Positions 37,445 through 45,038 of a stretch of DNA of 64,000 bases are shown here, one piece after another (the stretch's first letter is position 1; each line of letters begins with the position of its first letter). This DNA comes from Pedobacter sp. Leaf194 (GTDB taxonomy: Bacteria > Bacteroidota > Bacteroidia > Sphingobacteriales > Sphingobacteriaceae). The position numbers and the translations under genes are program-made. The stretch lies in contig NZ_LMPU01000001.1 of assembly GCF_001423945.1 (NCBI RefSeq), forward strand, positions 1,423,088-1,487,087, given 5' to 3'. Under the pieces are notes generated by a model. It did no database searches. It was given only the letters and a program-made list of their open reading frames with translations, and was not told the origin of the DNA.

Positions 37445-38851
37445 ATGGGTAAAATTTTAGTCAAACAGTATGCTCCTTTTGTAATATTGATGGTATTTGC
37501 AATATTATCACTCTTTGTTCCGTTGCTCCCGAACTTTGATGAAGGAAAATATAGCGGTCCGGACATCGCTTTTATTTTAATCGCTGCGGCGCTTGTATTC
37601 TTAATGACTCCAGGCCTTGCGTTTTTTTACGGAGGTATGGTACATCGTAAAAATGTATTATCAACAATGATTAAAAGTGTTGTCGCTGCAGGTGTAATCA
37701 CAGTTCTGTGGACAGTTATCGGTTTCAGTTTAGCTTTCGGCGATACGATTGGCGGTTTTATCGGAAATCCATCAACCTTTTTATTTTTCAAAGGGGTAAA
37801 TTCCGGAGCTCCACATTTGCAAGGAGGTGCAGACTTAACTATTCCGCTTTCACTTTTTGCAGTGTTTCAGCTAATGTTCGCCATTATTACGCCAGGATTG
37901 GTAGTTGGCGCTGTAGCAGAACGTATTCGCTTTACATCTTACATCTTATTCATCGTTCTATTTGCAATATTTGTTTACTCGCCTTTAGCACACTGGACAT
38001 GGCATCCCCAAGGTTTCTTGTTCAAAATGGGCGTTTTGGATTTTGCCGGCGGTACAGTTGTACACATCTCTGCTGGTATGGCCGCTTTAGCCGGAGCATT
38101 GGTTTTGAAACGCAGAAAATCTCACATGGAGCACAAAGAAGTGCCGCCTGCAAATATTCCTTACGTTTTAATCGGAACAGGTTTGCTATGGTTCGGCTGG
38201 TTCGGGTTTAATGCGGGCTCTGCATTGGGTGCTAACAGTTTAGCCGTTTCTGCTTTCTTAACTACAAATACGGCAGCAGGTGCAGCAGGATTATCGTGGA
38301 TGTTTTTCGACGTAGCAAGAGGTAAAAAGCCTTCAGTATTAGGGTTCTGTATCGGCGCTGTTGTTGGTTTAGTGGCAATTACGCCAGGTGCAGGCTTCGT
38401 AAGCATACCATCAAGCATATTCATCGGTGCTATAGCGGCTGTGGTATCAAACCTTGTTGTTAGCTGGAAACAAAAAACAAGTCTTGATGATACTTTAGAT
38501 GTTTTTCCTTGCCACGGTGTTGGCGGTATTGTAGGCATGTTATTAACAGGCGTTTTTGCAACCAAAACTGTTAATGCGGCAGGTGCTGATGGTTTGTTTT
38601 ACGGCAATCCGGCATTTTTCATCACACAGTTAAAAGGCGCTGTTATAGTAATTCTATTCAGTTTTGTTGTTTCATTCGTAATTTTCAAACTGGTTAACTT
38701 AATCAATCCAATCAGGGTGTCTGATGAAGAAGAAGAAATTGGTCTTGATGCATCGCAACATGATGAGAAGTACTCTCAGGGTACATTGCTTGTTGAAGAG
38801 CGAGCTGTTTACATTGAAAAAAATAGTCCTCTAACAGAATCAGTTTCTTAA
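37445..38851 (+). CDS. amt: Ammonium transporter
   Basis: The 468-residue protein is of the Amt/Mep/Rh family. AFFYGGMVHRKNVLSTM is the family signature, and the pore twin histidines are H207 in VHISAGMAAL and H357 in FPCHGVGG. About 11 helices are present. The acidic EEEEIGLDASQHDE just after the last helix is the conserved cytoplasmic tail, followed by about 35 extra residues. It conducts ammonium across the inner membrane. The usual partner, the PII protein GlnK, is not encoded next to it; instead a porin gene follows 36 bases downstream. Confidence 0.94.
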   Translation: MGKILVKQYAPFVILMVFAILSLFVPLLPNFDEGKYSGPDIAFILIAAALVFLMTPGLAFFYGGMVHRKNVLSTMIKSVVAAGVITVLWTVIGFSLAFGDTIGGFIGNPSTFLFFKGVNSGAPHLQGGADLTIPLSLFAVFQLMFAIITPGLVVGAVAERIRFTSYILFIVLFAIFVYSPLAHWTWHPQGFLFKMGVLDFAGGTVVHISAGMAALAGALVLKRRKSHMEHKEVPPANIPYVLIGTGLLWFGWFGFNAGSALGANSLAVSAFLTTNTAAGAAGLSWMFFDVARGKKPSVLGFCIGAVVGLVAITPGAGFVSIPSSIFIGAIAAVVSNLVVSWKQKTSLDDTLDVFPCHGVGGIVGMLLTGVFATKTVNAAGADGLFYGNPAFFITQLKGAVIVILFSFVVSFVIFKLVNLINPIRVSDEEEEIGLDASQHDEKYSQGTLLVEERAVYIEKNSPLTESVS

Positions 38852-38887
38852 AAGAATACCATATCTAAACCCCAATAAAGCTCAAAC

Positions 38888-39904
38888 ATGAAGAAATTTT
38901 TAACCGCTATATTTAGTATAGCAAGCACTACGTGTGCCCTGGCGCAAGAGACGCCGTCCTCGCCGCTGGAATTTTCCGGGTCGGTTGATACGTATTACAA
39001 ATATGATTTCGCCAAAAGGTCTAATATTCCGACATCCTTTGTCTCTGATCATAATTCCGTTTCATTGGGAATGATTGACCTGGCGCTGAAGAAAAAAACC
39101 GGTAAGGCTTCTTTTGTTGGTGAAATTTCGTTTGGTCCGCGTGGGCAAACACAATCAATTCCTGATGCAGCTGCAAACGGTTCTTCTTTCCACATTCAGA
39201 ACTTATATATCAACTACGATTTTACTGATAATTTTTCGATGACCGCCGGTTACATGGGAACTTTTATCGGCTACGAAGTAATATCGCCAGTAGGTAATTT
39301 CAACTATTCTACATCATACCTGTTTACCAATGGTCCGTTCCAAAACGCGGGTATTAAAGCAACTTACAAATTCTCAGATAAAGTAAGTTTAATGGCCGGT
39401 TTATTTAATGATTGGAATCTTTATAGCGCAACAAGAGGTGTATCAAGTATTGGTGGCCAATTGATGGTTTCGCCAGTAGAAGGCTGGACAGCTTACTTAA
39501 ACGTATTATCGGGTGCCGACCCATACGGCTATGGCACCATTGAAGATTTAACGACTTCGTACCAGATTAGCAAAGCCTTTAAGCTTGGTTTAAATGCGGC
39601 AAATTATGATATGGCAGATGATGCAGGCGGTTATGCCGGCGTTGCACTATATCCTCAGGTTGCAGTTGCAGATGCAGTAACCATAGGTTTGAGGGGTGAA
39701 TATTTCAAATATAAAGATGTTGGTGCGGTTAAAGGCACATCTTACACCGGTGTAACACTTACTGCAAACATTAAATCCGGAGGCTTAACTTTTATTCCTG
39801 AAGTTAGACTGGACCATAATGGCGATAAACCGTTTGTTAATAAAACAGGTGGGGTAGCACCAAATGCAGGCCAGTTTTCTCTTGCCGCAGTTTACGCCTT
39901 TTAA
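38888..39904 (+). CDS. Outer membrane beta-barrel porin paired with amt
   Basis: The 338-residue protein has a signal peptide (cleavage after CALAQ), then FSGSVDTYYKYDFAK and many alternating strands, ending FSLAAVYAF with the terminal aromatic of outer membrane proteins. It fits the OmpL-like barrel-type porins of Bacteroidota. It probably lets a small nitrogen compound across the outer membrane for amt, an inference from its position 36 bases after amt and before a common terminator. The exact ligand is unknown. Confidence 0.8.
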   Translation: MKKFLTAIFSIASTTCALAQETPSSPLEFSGSVDTYYKYDFAKRSNIPTSFVSDHNSVSLGMIDLALKKKTGKASFVGEISFGPRGQTQSIPDAAANGSSFHIQNLYINYDFTDNFSMTAGYMGTFIGYEVISPVGNFNYSTSYLFTNGPFQNAGIKATYKFSDKVSLMAGLFNDWNLYSATRGVSSIGGQLMVSPVEGWTAYLNVLSGADPYGYGTIEDLTTSYQISKAFKLGLNAANYDMADDAGGYAGVALYPQVAVADAVTIGLRGEYFKYKDVGAVKGTSYTGVTLTANIKSGGLTFIPEVRLDHNGDKPFVNKTGGVAPNAGQFSLAAVYAF

Positions 39905-39924
39905 TATTTAGTTATTTTGAATAT

Positions 39925-39957
39925 AAGCCTCCGCCTTATTAGCCGGAGGCTTTTTGT
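39925..39957 (+). terminator. Terminator of the amt-porin unit
   Basis: AAGCCTCCG (39925-39933) pairs with CGGAGGCTT (39944-39952) across ten bases; TTTTTG follows. Confidence 0.9.
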
Positions 39958-39988
39958 TATCTTTATTTTTCATTTGATAAAATTCGTT

Positions 39989-40561
39989 ATGCCTTATAAA
40001 ACCATTTTATTTTTTTTATTGATTGCGCTTAAAGTTTCTGCCCAGCAAAAGCAGTTTTCAGTTGATGATAACGGAAAGTTTATTTACTATGAGGTTGTTG
40101 AAAAGGCTGCCGGTAAGGATAGTTTGATGCTGAGGGCTAAGGCGTTTGTAGAATCTTATAACAAAACACTAAAGAGACAGAATAGTACCGATTCATCAAT
40201 TACTGCGAAGGGTGTGATGGTTATCGACAAAACAATTTTGGTTGCGAGCCATCCAACTGGCGAGGTGAGCTTTACGCTAAACTGCGAAGCCAGAGATAAA
40301 AAATACAGATTTTGGCTTACAGATTTTGAGTACATCCCCTATGGAAGAGATAGATACAGTAATTATGTGCCAACTACAAAAATTGCCACACCATTAGAAA
40401 AAACGCCTGGCAAACTCAGCGCAGGAGAATGGAAAGACATCGTGGAGGCTGCTTATAGTAAAACGGTTAACTTTGCAGAGCGTCTCAAAAAGGCGTTGTC
40501 TAGTTATCAAACCGAAAAACGACAAATAAAAGGCGAAACGATTTCAACAAAAAAATGGTAG
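39989..40561 (+). CDS. DUF4468-domain secreted protein
   Basis: The 190-residue protein has a signal peptide (MPYKTILFFLLIALKVSA) and then QFSVDDNGKFIYYEVVE and a series of strands that match the DUF4468 (TBP-like fold) family of Bacteroidota. Function unknown; probably periplasmic. The frame is open upstream to 39917, but those codons overlap the amt-porin terminator and lack a sensible start, so ATG 39989 is chosen. It is convergent with the SRPBCC gene, 9 bases apart. Confidence 0.72.
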   Translation: MPYKTILFFLLIALKVSAQQKQFSVDDNGKFIYYEVVEKAAGKDSLMLRAKAFVESYNKTLKRQNSTDSSITAKGVMVIDKTILVASHPTGEVSFTLNCEARDKKYRFWLTDFEYIPYGRDRYSNYVPTTKIATPLEKTPGKLSAGEWKDIVEAAYSKTVNFAERLKKALSSYQTEKRQIKGETISTKKW

Positions 40562-40570
40562 CATAAAAGG

Positions 40571-41038
40571 TTACAGCTTGCCGAAAAGCTCTTCTACTTT
40601 TTTATACCTGAAATTAAATATCCCGTTTATCTTGCTGTTAACTACGATTTCATTTGCAATCAAGCCGATTGGTCCCCAACCGATGGCATAGTGAAGAATG
40701 TCGTGCATGAGTACACCGCCTTCAATCGACTCAAAATTGTGGTTATGATGCCAAAACGCAAACGGACCAAAGCGCTGTTCATCAATAAAGTATTCTTTAT
40801 CCTTTACATGGGTTATTTCTGTCATCCAGTTTAATTTGATTCCCAGCAGCGGCGAAACTTTATAGGTTATTATCATCCCCGGATACATTTTTGTTTCCTT
40901 TGTGATTGGAGAAGTTACATCAAAAGTCATGTCTTTCGGTGTAATTTCTGATAAATTAAGAGGTGAGGAAAAAAAATCCCAGGCTGTATCTAAATCAACA
41001 GGAATTTTTTGAGTGAATTCTAACCGGTAAGTTTTCAA
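40571..41038 (-). CDS. SRPBCC-superfamily protein with a TTG start
   Basis: The 155-residue protein has the helix-grip fold of the SRPBCC superfamily (YRLEFTQKIPVDLDTAWDFFSSPLNLSEITP, then FGPFAFWHHNHNFE). Homologues I recall begin M-x-x-Y-x-L just before this. No ATG is available there; TTG at 41038 gives exactly M-K-T-Y-R-L, while the frame opens further up to TTG 41062. The function is not known; the fold binds lipids or hydrophobic ligands. It follows the thioredoxin-like gene by 32 bases on the minus strand and may be co-transcribed with it. Confidence 0.72.
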   Translation of the reverse strand: MKTYRLEFTQKIPVDLDTAWDFFSSPLNLSEITPKDMTFDVTSPITKETKMYPGMIITYKVSPLLGIKLNWMTEITHVKDKEYFIDEQRFGPFAFWHHNHNFESIEGGVLMHDILHYAIGWGPIGLIANEIVVNSKINGIFNFRYKKVEELFGKL

Positions 41039-41070
41039 ATTATAAATTTTATAACGTAACAACCAAAAGC

Positions 41071-41598
41071 CTATTTTGTTGCTTTTGCTTTCAGTTTGTC
41101 GTTAATTATTTTAACCAGGGCCTGAAATTCTTTCTCTTCATAACCCATAGATTGATAAATAATTTTTCCAGTTTCATCAATCAAAATGTTTCTTGGGATA
41201 GATTGCTTGGCAAATTTGTTAAAAACCTCGCGTTTTAAATCTGGTAAGATTGGAAAGGTAAAGCCCTTGCTAGCTTTATAAGGCAGCAACTTGTCCCAGC
41301 CTTCTTCCCGACCGAATACGAAGAAAGCAAAGTTTTTATCATCTTTATGCTTGTTCCAGATCTCTTTTTGAGCCAAGGGCAATTCGATATTGCATGGAGG
41401 GCACCAGGTTGCAAATAAATTTATCAAAATCAGTTTGCCTTTGTAGTCGGCAATATTTACTGTTTTGCCTTTTTCTACCTCAAAGCTAAATACCGGTGTT
41501 TCATCACCAATTTTGGTATTTGCGTTATTATCCTCTATTTGTGCAAATACAGAACAGGTAATTGTTAACGCAAACAGCAATAAGAATATCTTTTTCAT
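41071..41598 (-). CDS. TlpA-like thioredoxin-fold protein
   Basis: The 175-residue protein has a signal peptide (cleavage after SVFAQ) and a thioredoxin fold with the redox motif W65-C66-P-P-C69, preceded by ILINLFATWCPPC and followed by the cis-proline region QSIPRNILID. It is likely a periplasmic disulfide reductase, as in cytochrome or envelope protein maturation; the partner is unknown. It is the first gene of a possible pair with the SRPBCC gene. Confidence 0.87.
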   Translation of the reverse strand: MKKIFLLLFALTITCSVFAQIEDNNANTKIGDETPVFSFEVEKGKTVNIADYKGKLILINLFATWCPPCNIELPLAQKEIWNKHKDDKNFAFFVFGREEGWDKLLPYKASKGFTFPILPDLKREVFNKFAKQSIPRNILIDETGKIIYQSMGYEEKEFQALVKIINDKLKAKATK

Positions 41599-41648
41599 AC
41601 CATTGAATTTATATTTTAAAGATACGCCTAATTAAGCTTTTAACAAAT

Positions 41649-42122
41649 CTAGTGCACCATTTTATCTGCGCAGGTAGAACTTGCAAATGCCTCGGGTTTA
41701 GCCTTAAAAATAAAGCCCATGCTTAAAATATAACCCATTGCATCATTTAAGGCTTTATTGGATTTAAACTGCGGGCTTGTATTAATATCAGCGTGTACTT
41801 CGAGGGCAACATCATAAATATCCAGCAAATCGCATATGGAGTAAGCCGTTTCAATAGATTTTTGAACTTCCATCAACATACGTTCTTTAATGCTTACCTG
41901 CTGAGATGATTTCTCCTGATGAATGTACATGAATCCGCCGTGGTGCGCTCTAAGCAATACGATTACAGTTGCAAAATCCGTAACAGCACCTTTAACCTGC
42001 GAATCTGTACCAATACAAACCTTTAGTTTGTGTCCGTTTTCTGTTTCTCTGATGATTGCGAGTTCTATCTCTTCAAGGATTGAGGATTGAATCACTTCGC
42101 CACTAAATTTTTTCCATGTCAT
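41649..42122 (-). CDS. YkuK (DUF458) RNase H-like protein
   Basis: The 157-residue protein matches the YkuK family. VCIGTDSQVKGAVTDFATVIVLL contains the first acidic strand of an RNase H-like fold; ALEVHADINTSPQFKSNKALNDA and GYILSMGFIFKAKPEAFASS are further family segments. Nuclease activity has not been shown for the family as far as I know. It is divergent from the small hypothetical gene at 42340, with 217 AT-rich bases between. Confidence 0.82.
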   Translation of the reverse strand: MTWKKFSGEVIQSSILEEIELAIIRETENGHKLKVCIGTDSQVKGAVTDFATVIVLLRAHHGGFMYIHQEKSSQQVSIKERMLMEVQKSIETAYSICDLLDIYDVALEVHADINTSPQFKSNKALNDAMGYILSMGFIFKAKPEAFASSTCADKMVH

Positions 42123-42339
42123 ACGCTGTGTTTTTTTGGGGTTAACAAATGGTAATCAGGTTTTATAAAAATAAGCGCTATAAATTAAATCTGTATTAAG
42201 ATCCTGTTGTTTATTTGCTAACAAAACTTTAGTTATCAACAGGTTACCACAACAAGTGAAACAGTATTTTATATTTTTTGCAACAATTGTTTGTAATTAA
42301 ACGTTACATTTATTCATTATTTAACCAAATTTCATCACT

Positions 42340-42558
42340 ATGATCGCAGAATTGATTCAAGAACTCCAATTGTTGCAACAAAGTAGAGCCAACAAGTTTG
42401 CCGGCGATTTAGCCGAGCGCATTATTTCATCAGTTGATGCTGTTAATGAGAAAGTTACGAATTCTATGTCGCAAAGAGGCAAAATGCTTTTATTATTAGA
42501 CCAAAAATTAGATTTTTCTTTCGTTAGAAATATCAAGAGGAGATTCCTGAAGTTTTAA
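42340..42558 (+). CDS. Small hypothetical protein, 72 residues
   Basis: ATG 42340 opens 72 codons with codon use like the neighbouring genes. The predicted protein is helical: residues 1-40 show leucine/glutamine/isoleucine spacing consistent with a coiled coil, and the last 15 residues are basic (RNIKRRFLKF). I do not recognise a family. It ends 16 bases before the -33 box of the helicase gene. The clean end and codon use favour a real gene, but no ribosome site or exact promoter is visible. Confidence 0.5.
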   Translation: MIAELIQELQLLQQSRANKFAGDLAERIISSVDAVNEKVTNSMSQRGKMLLLLDQKLDFSFVRNIKRRFLKF

Positions 42559-42574
42559 CAGTCATTTTCGTGGG

Positions 42575-42603
42575 TTTGCAAAACCAATAAATGTTTACCT
42601 TTG
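42575..42603 (+). promoter_or_regulatory. Promoter of the DEAD-box helicase gene
   Basis: TTTG at 42575-42578 and TACCTTTG at 42596-42603, spacer 17 bases. The box ends 5 bases before ATG 42609. An ATG at 42591 that would lengthen the protein by six codons lies inside the promoter. Confidence 0.65.
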
Positions 42604-42608
42604 GCGTA

Positions 42609-43913
42609 ATGATAGAGCAAGCGCTTAAAAGATTAAATATTACCGCCCTGAATGAGATGCAAACGGCATCAGTTAAAGCGGCAGAAAAGGATGTCGACCT
42701 CGTGTTGGTAGCACCCACCGGTTCTGGCAAAACACTCGCATTCTTACTGCCATTGCTTTCTAAACTGAAGCCTGAAACTAAAGGCGTCCAGGCGCTTATT
42801 CTTGTGCCATCCCGCGAACTTGCTTTGCAGATAGAACAGGTTTTTAAGCAGATGAGCACTGCGTTTAAAGTTAACTGCTGTTATGGCGGCCATGCCGTAC
42901 GCATTGAAAAAAACAATCTCGCGCACCCTCCGGCAGTGCTTATCGGAACTCCAGGTCGAATTGCTTATCATCTGGATCATCGTAACTTCGACGAATCCTT
43001 TATCGAAAATCTGGTTTTGGATGAGTTCGACAAATCGCTGGAATTTGGTTTTGAGCAGGATATGTCGTTCATTATCGGCTCCTTGCATTCGTTAAAACAA
43101 CGTGTGCTAACCTCGGCGACAAAAATGGACGAAATTCCGGCTTTCGTTAAGTTGCGTCAGCCCGTTGAAATCGATTTTTCAAAAGACATCAAAGCTAAAC
43201 CCGATTTAAAATTAAGAAAAGTTACCGCCCCGGCGGCCGATAAACTTGAAGTTTTGTTTAAGCTTCTGAGCAAAATCGGTAGCGCAAACACCCTGGTTTT
43301 TTGCAACCATCGCGAAACAGTTGATAGAATTAGCGATTTGCTCTTCGAACATGGTCTGGGTCATGATGTTTTTCACGGTGGGATGGAGCAAGCCGATAGG
43401 GAAAAAGCTTTGCTTAAGTTTAGAAATGGAAGCCATAGAATTTTAGTTACTACCGATTTGGCTGCCCGCGGACTTGATATCCCGGAGGTGCAAAATATTG
43501 TGCATTACCAGCTGCCATATACAGAAGACGCTTACATACACCGCAACGGCCGCACCGCCCGAATGCATGCGAAAGGTACTGCCTATGCAATTGTAACCGA
43601 AGAAGAACATTATAAATATTTGCCTGAGGATATTGAAGAAGAAACGCTTGAAGACAACTATAAACTGCCAGAAGCAAGTGATTGGGTTACTTTGTATATC
43701 GCAAATGGTAAAAAGGATAAGATAAATAAGATTGATATCGTTGGGTTATTCCTGCAAAAGGGAGGCTTAAAAAAAGACGATATAGGGCTTATCGAAGTTA
43801 AAGATACCACAAGTTATGTTGCTGTTAGAAGAGAACTTGTAGATAAACTGTTAAAAGCGCTTAGCGGAGAAAAAATAAAAGGAAAAAAACTTAAACTTGA
43901 AATTGCCAGTTAG
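42609..43913 (+). CDS. DEAD-box RNA helicase with DEFD motif II
   Basis: The 434-residue protein has two RecA-like domains with APTGSGKT at 35-42, PSREL, TPGR, motif II as D138-E-F-D141 instead of DEAD, SAT at 169-171, and the C-terminal set GMEQADREKALLKFRNG, TTDLAARGLD and HRNGRTAR. It unwinds RNA in the cytoplasm, perhaps in ribosome assembly or mRNA decay. The DEFD form keeps the catalytic acidic residues. The C-terminal 70 residues include a DbpA-like basic tail. ATG 42609 was chosen because of the promoter at 42575-42603. Confidence 0.9.
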   Translation: MIEQALKRLNITALNEMQTASVKAAEKDVDLVLVAPTGSGKTLAFLLPLLSKLKPETKGVQALILVPSRELALQIEQVFKQMSTAFKVNCCYGGHAVRIEKNNLAHPPAVLIGTPGRIAYHLDHRNFDESFIENLVLDEFDKSLEFGFEQDMSFIIGSLHSLKQRVLTSATKMDEIPAFVKLRQPVEIDFSKDIKAKPDLKLRKVTAPAADKLEVLFKLLSKIGSANTLVFCNHRETVDRISDLLFEHGLGHDVFHGGMEQADREKALLKFRNGSHRILVTTDLAARGLDIPEVQNIVHYQLPYTEDAYIHRNGRTARMHAKGTAYAIVTEEEHYKYLPEDIEEETLEDNYKLPEASDWVTLYIANGKKDKINKIDIVGLFLQKGGLKKDDIGLIEVKDTTSYVAVRRELVDKLLKALSGEKIKGKKLKLEIAS

Positions 43914-43916
43914 GAG

Positions 43917-43940
43917 TTCATTGGTTCATTGGTTCATTGG
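43917..43940 (+). repeat. Tandem octamer repeat (three copies)
   Basis: TTCATTGG occurs three times without interruption just after the helicase stop codon. Such arrays vary in copy number by slippage; no role is evident. Confidence 0.9.
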
Positions 43941-44007
43941 AATTAGGGCAAGCAAGTTAGTAGTGTAAAATAGCATTCAATCATTCAGAATTCATTCAGT
44001 AAGAAAT

Positions 44008-44238
44008 ATGAGTAACAACGATATTTTAAAAAAATTAAGAGTAGCACTATCTTTAAAAACAGAAGATATAATAACAATATGCGATTTAGTAGGCTTTAAA
44101 GTTACCAAAGCAGAACTTGGCGATATTTTCAGAAACGAAGATCACGAAAACTTTAAGCCCTGTGGCGACCAGATTTTACGAAATTTTTTAAATGGGCTGG
44201 TTATCTATAAAAGAGGGCCAAGAGCGGAGAGCAAATAA
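44008..44238 (+). CDS. DUF1456 protein, single-repeat form
   Basis: The 76-residue protein matches DUF1456 (YehS): SNNDILKKLRVALSLKTEDIITICDLVGF, then a middle helix, and FLNGLVIYKRGP near the C-terminus. E. coli YehS has two such repeats in about 156 residues, whereas this protein has one. The function is not known. It lies between the helicase gene and an SGNH hydrolase gene on the same strand; the gap to the helicase contains the octamer repeat. Confidence 0.85.
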   Translation: MSNNDILKKLRVALSLKTEDIITICDLVGFKVTKAELGDIFRNEDHENFKPCGDQILRNFLNGLVIYKRGPRAESK

Positions 44239-44267
44239 CAAAACATATATAGCGTAATCCAAGCAAG

Positions 44268-44993
44268 ATGAAATTGACGTTTATTTTTACTGCATTTTTA
44301 ATTTACGCAGGCATTGCTGCTGCGCAAACTGATGCAGCCGAAAACAAGACTAAAAAGGAAGATTTTTCTGATGATTGGGCAAACATTTCCAAATACCAAA
44401 AGGAAAATGAAGTTATCGGTTTGCCAAAAAAGGGGGAGAAGCGAGTGGTATTTCTGGGCAGCTCCATTTTCGAATTCTGGAAACAGAAAGACCCCGAATA
44501 TTTCAGTGCTCATGCCTATATAGACAGAGGAATTAGCGGACAAATTTCTTCCCAGTTACTGATTCGGTTTCGACAGGATGTAATAAACCTTAAGCCGAGA
44601 GCCGTTATTATTTTAGCGGGTAGCAATGATTTAGCGGGTAGTAAGGGCCATGTAAATAACGAAACAATTCTTAATAATGTGAAATCGATGGCGGAACTTG
44701 CCAGAAAAAACCGCATCAAAGTAATCATTTGTAAATATCTTCCTATTTACGAATACCCATGGAATAAAGCGATTAAAGGTACTGCCGACCAGATTATTTC
44801 ACTTAATGAAGCACTCGTTGCTTACGCGAAACTAAACAATTTCACTGTTCTTGATTATTTTACCCCATTGGTTGATGAACGTAACGGGCAGAAGTCGGAA
44901 TACACAACGGATGGTGTACACCCCAATTTAGCAGGTTACAAAGTAATGGAAGTGGTAACCGACGAAGCGATCAGGAAAACTATTGGAAATTAA
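44268..44993 (+). CDS. Secreted SGNH/GDSL-type hydrolase
   Basis: The 241-residue protein has a signal peptide (cleavage after AAAQ) and the SGNH blocks: VFLGSS (Ser66 as nucleophile, with serine replacing aspartate of GDS), a glycine in DRGISGQ, AGSNDLAG with N120, and TDGVHPNLAGY with the aspartate and histidine. It is a periplasmic esterase or carbohydrate deacetylase. The actual substrate is unknown. It follows the DUF1456 gene by 29 bases and ends at a bidirectional terminator. Confidence 0.85.
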   Translation: MKLTFIFTAFLIYAGIAAAQTDAAENKTKKEDFSDDWANISKYQKENEVIGLPKKGEKRVVFLGSSIFEFWKQKDPEYFSAHAYIDRGISGQISSQLLIRFRQDVINLKPRAVIILAGSNDLAGSKGHVNNETILNNVKSMAELARKNRIKVIICKYLPIYEYPWNKAIKGTADQIISLNEALVAYAKLNNFTVLDYFTPLVDERNGQKSEYTTDGVHPNLAGYKVMEVVTDEAIRKTIGN

Positions 44994-45000
44994 AGCATTC

Positions 45001-45038
45001 AAAAAAAAACTCCCGACTTTCATCGGGAGTTTTTTTTT
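45001..45038. terminator. Bidirectional terminator between the SGNH gene and ettA
   Basis: ACTCCCGA pairs with TCGGGAGT around CTTTCA, extended by a run of A on one side and of T on the other. It overlaps the stop codon of ettA (45037-45039). Confidence 0.93.

Noticed and set aside
43917..43940. The octamer array as a possible CRISPR or iteron
   Set aside because: Three direct 8-bp copies without spacers; no replication or cas genes nearby.
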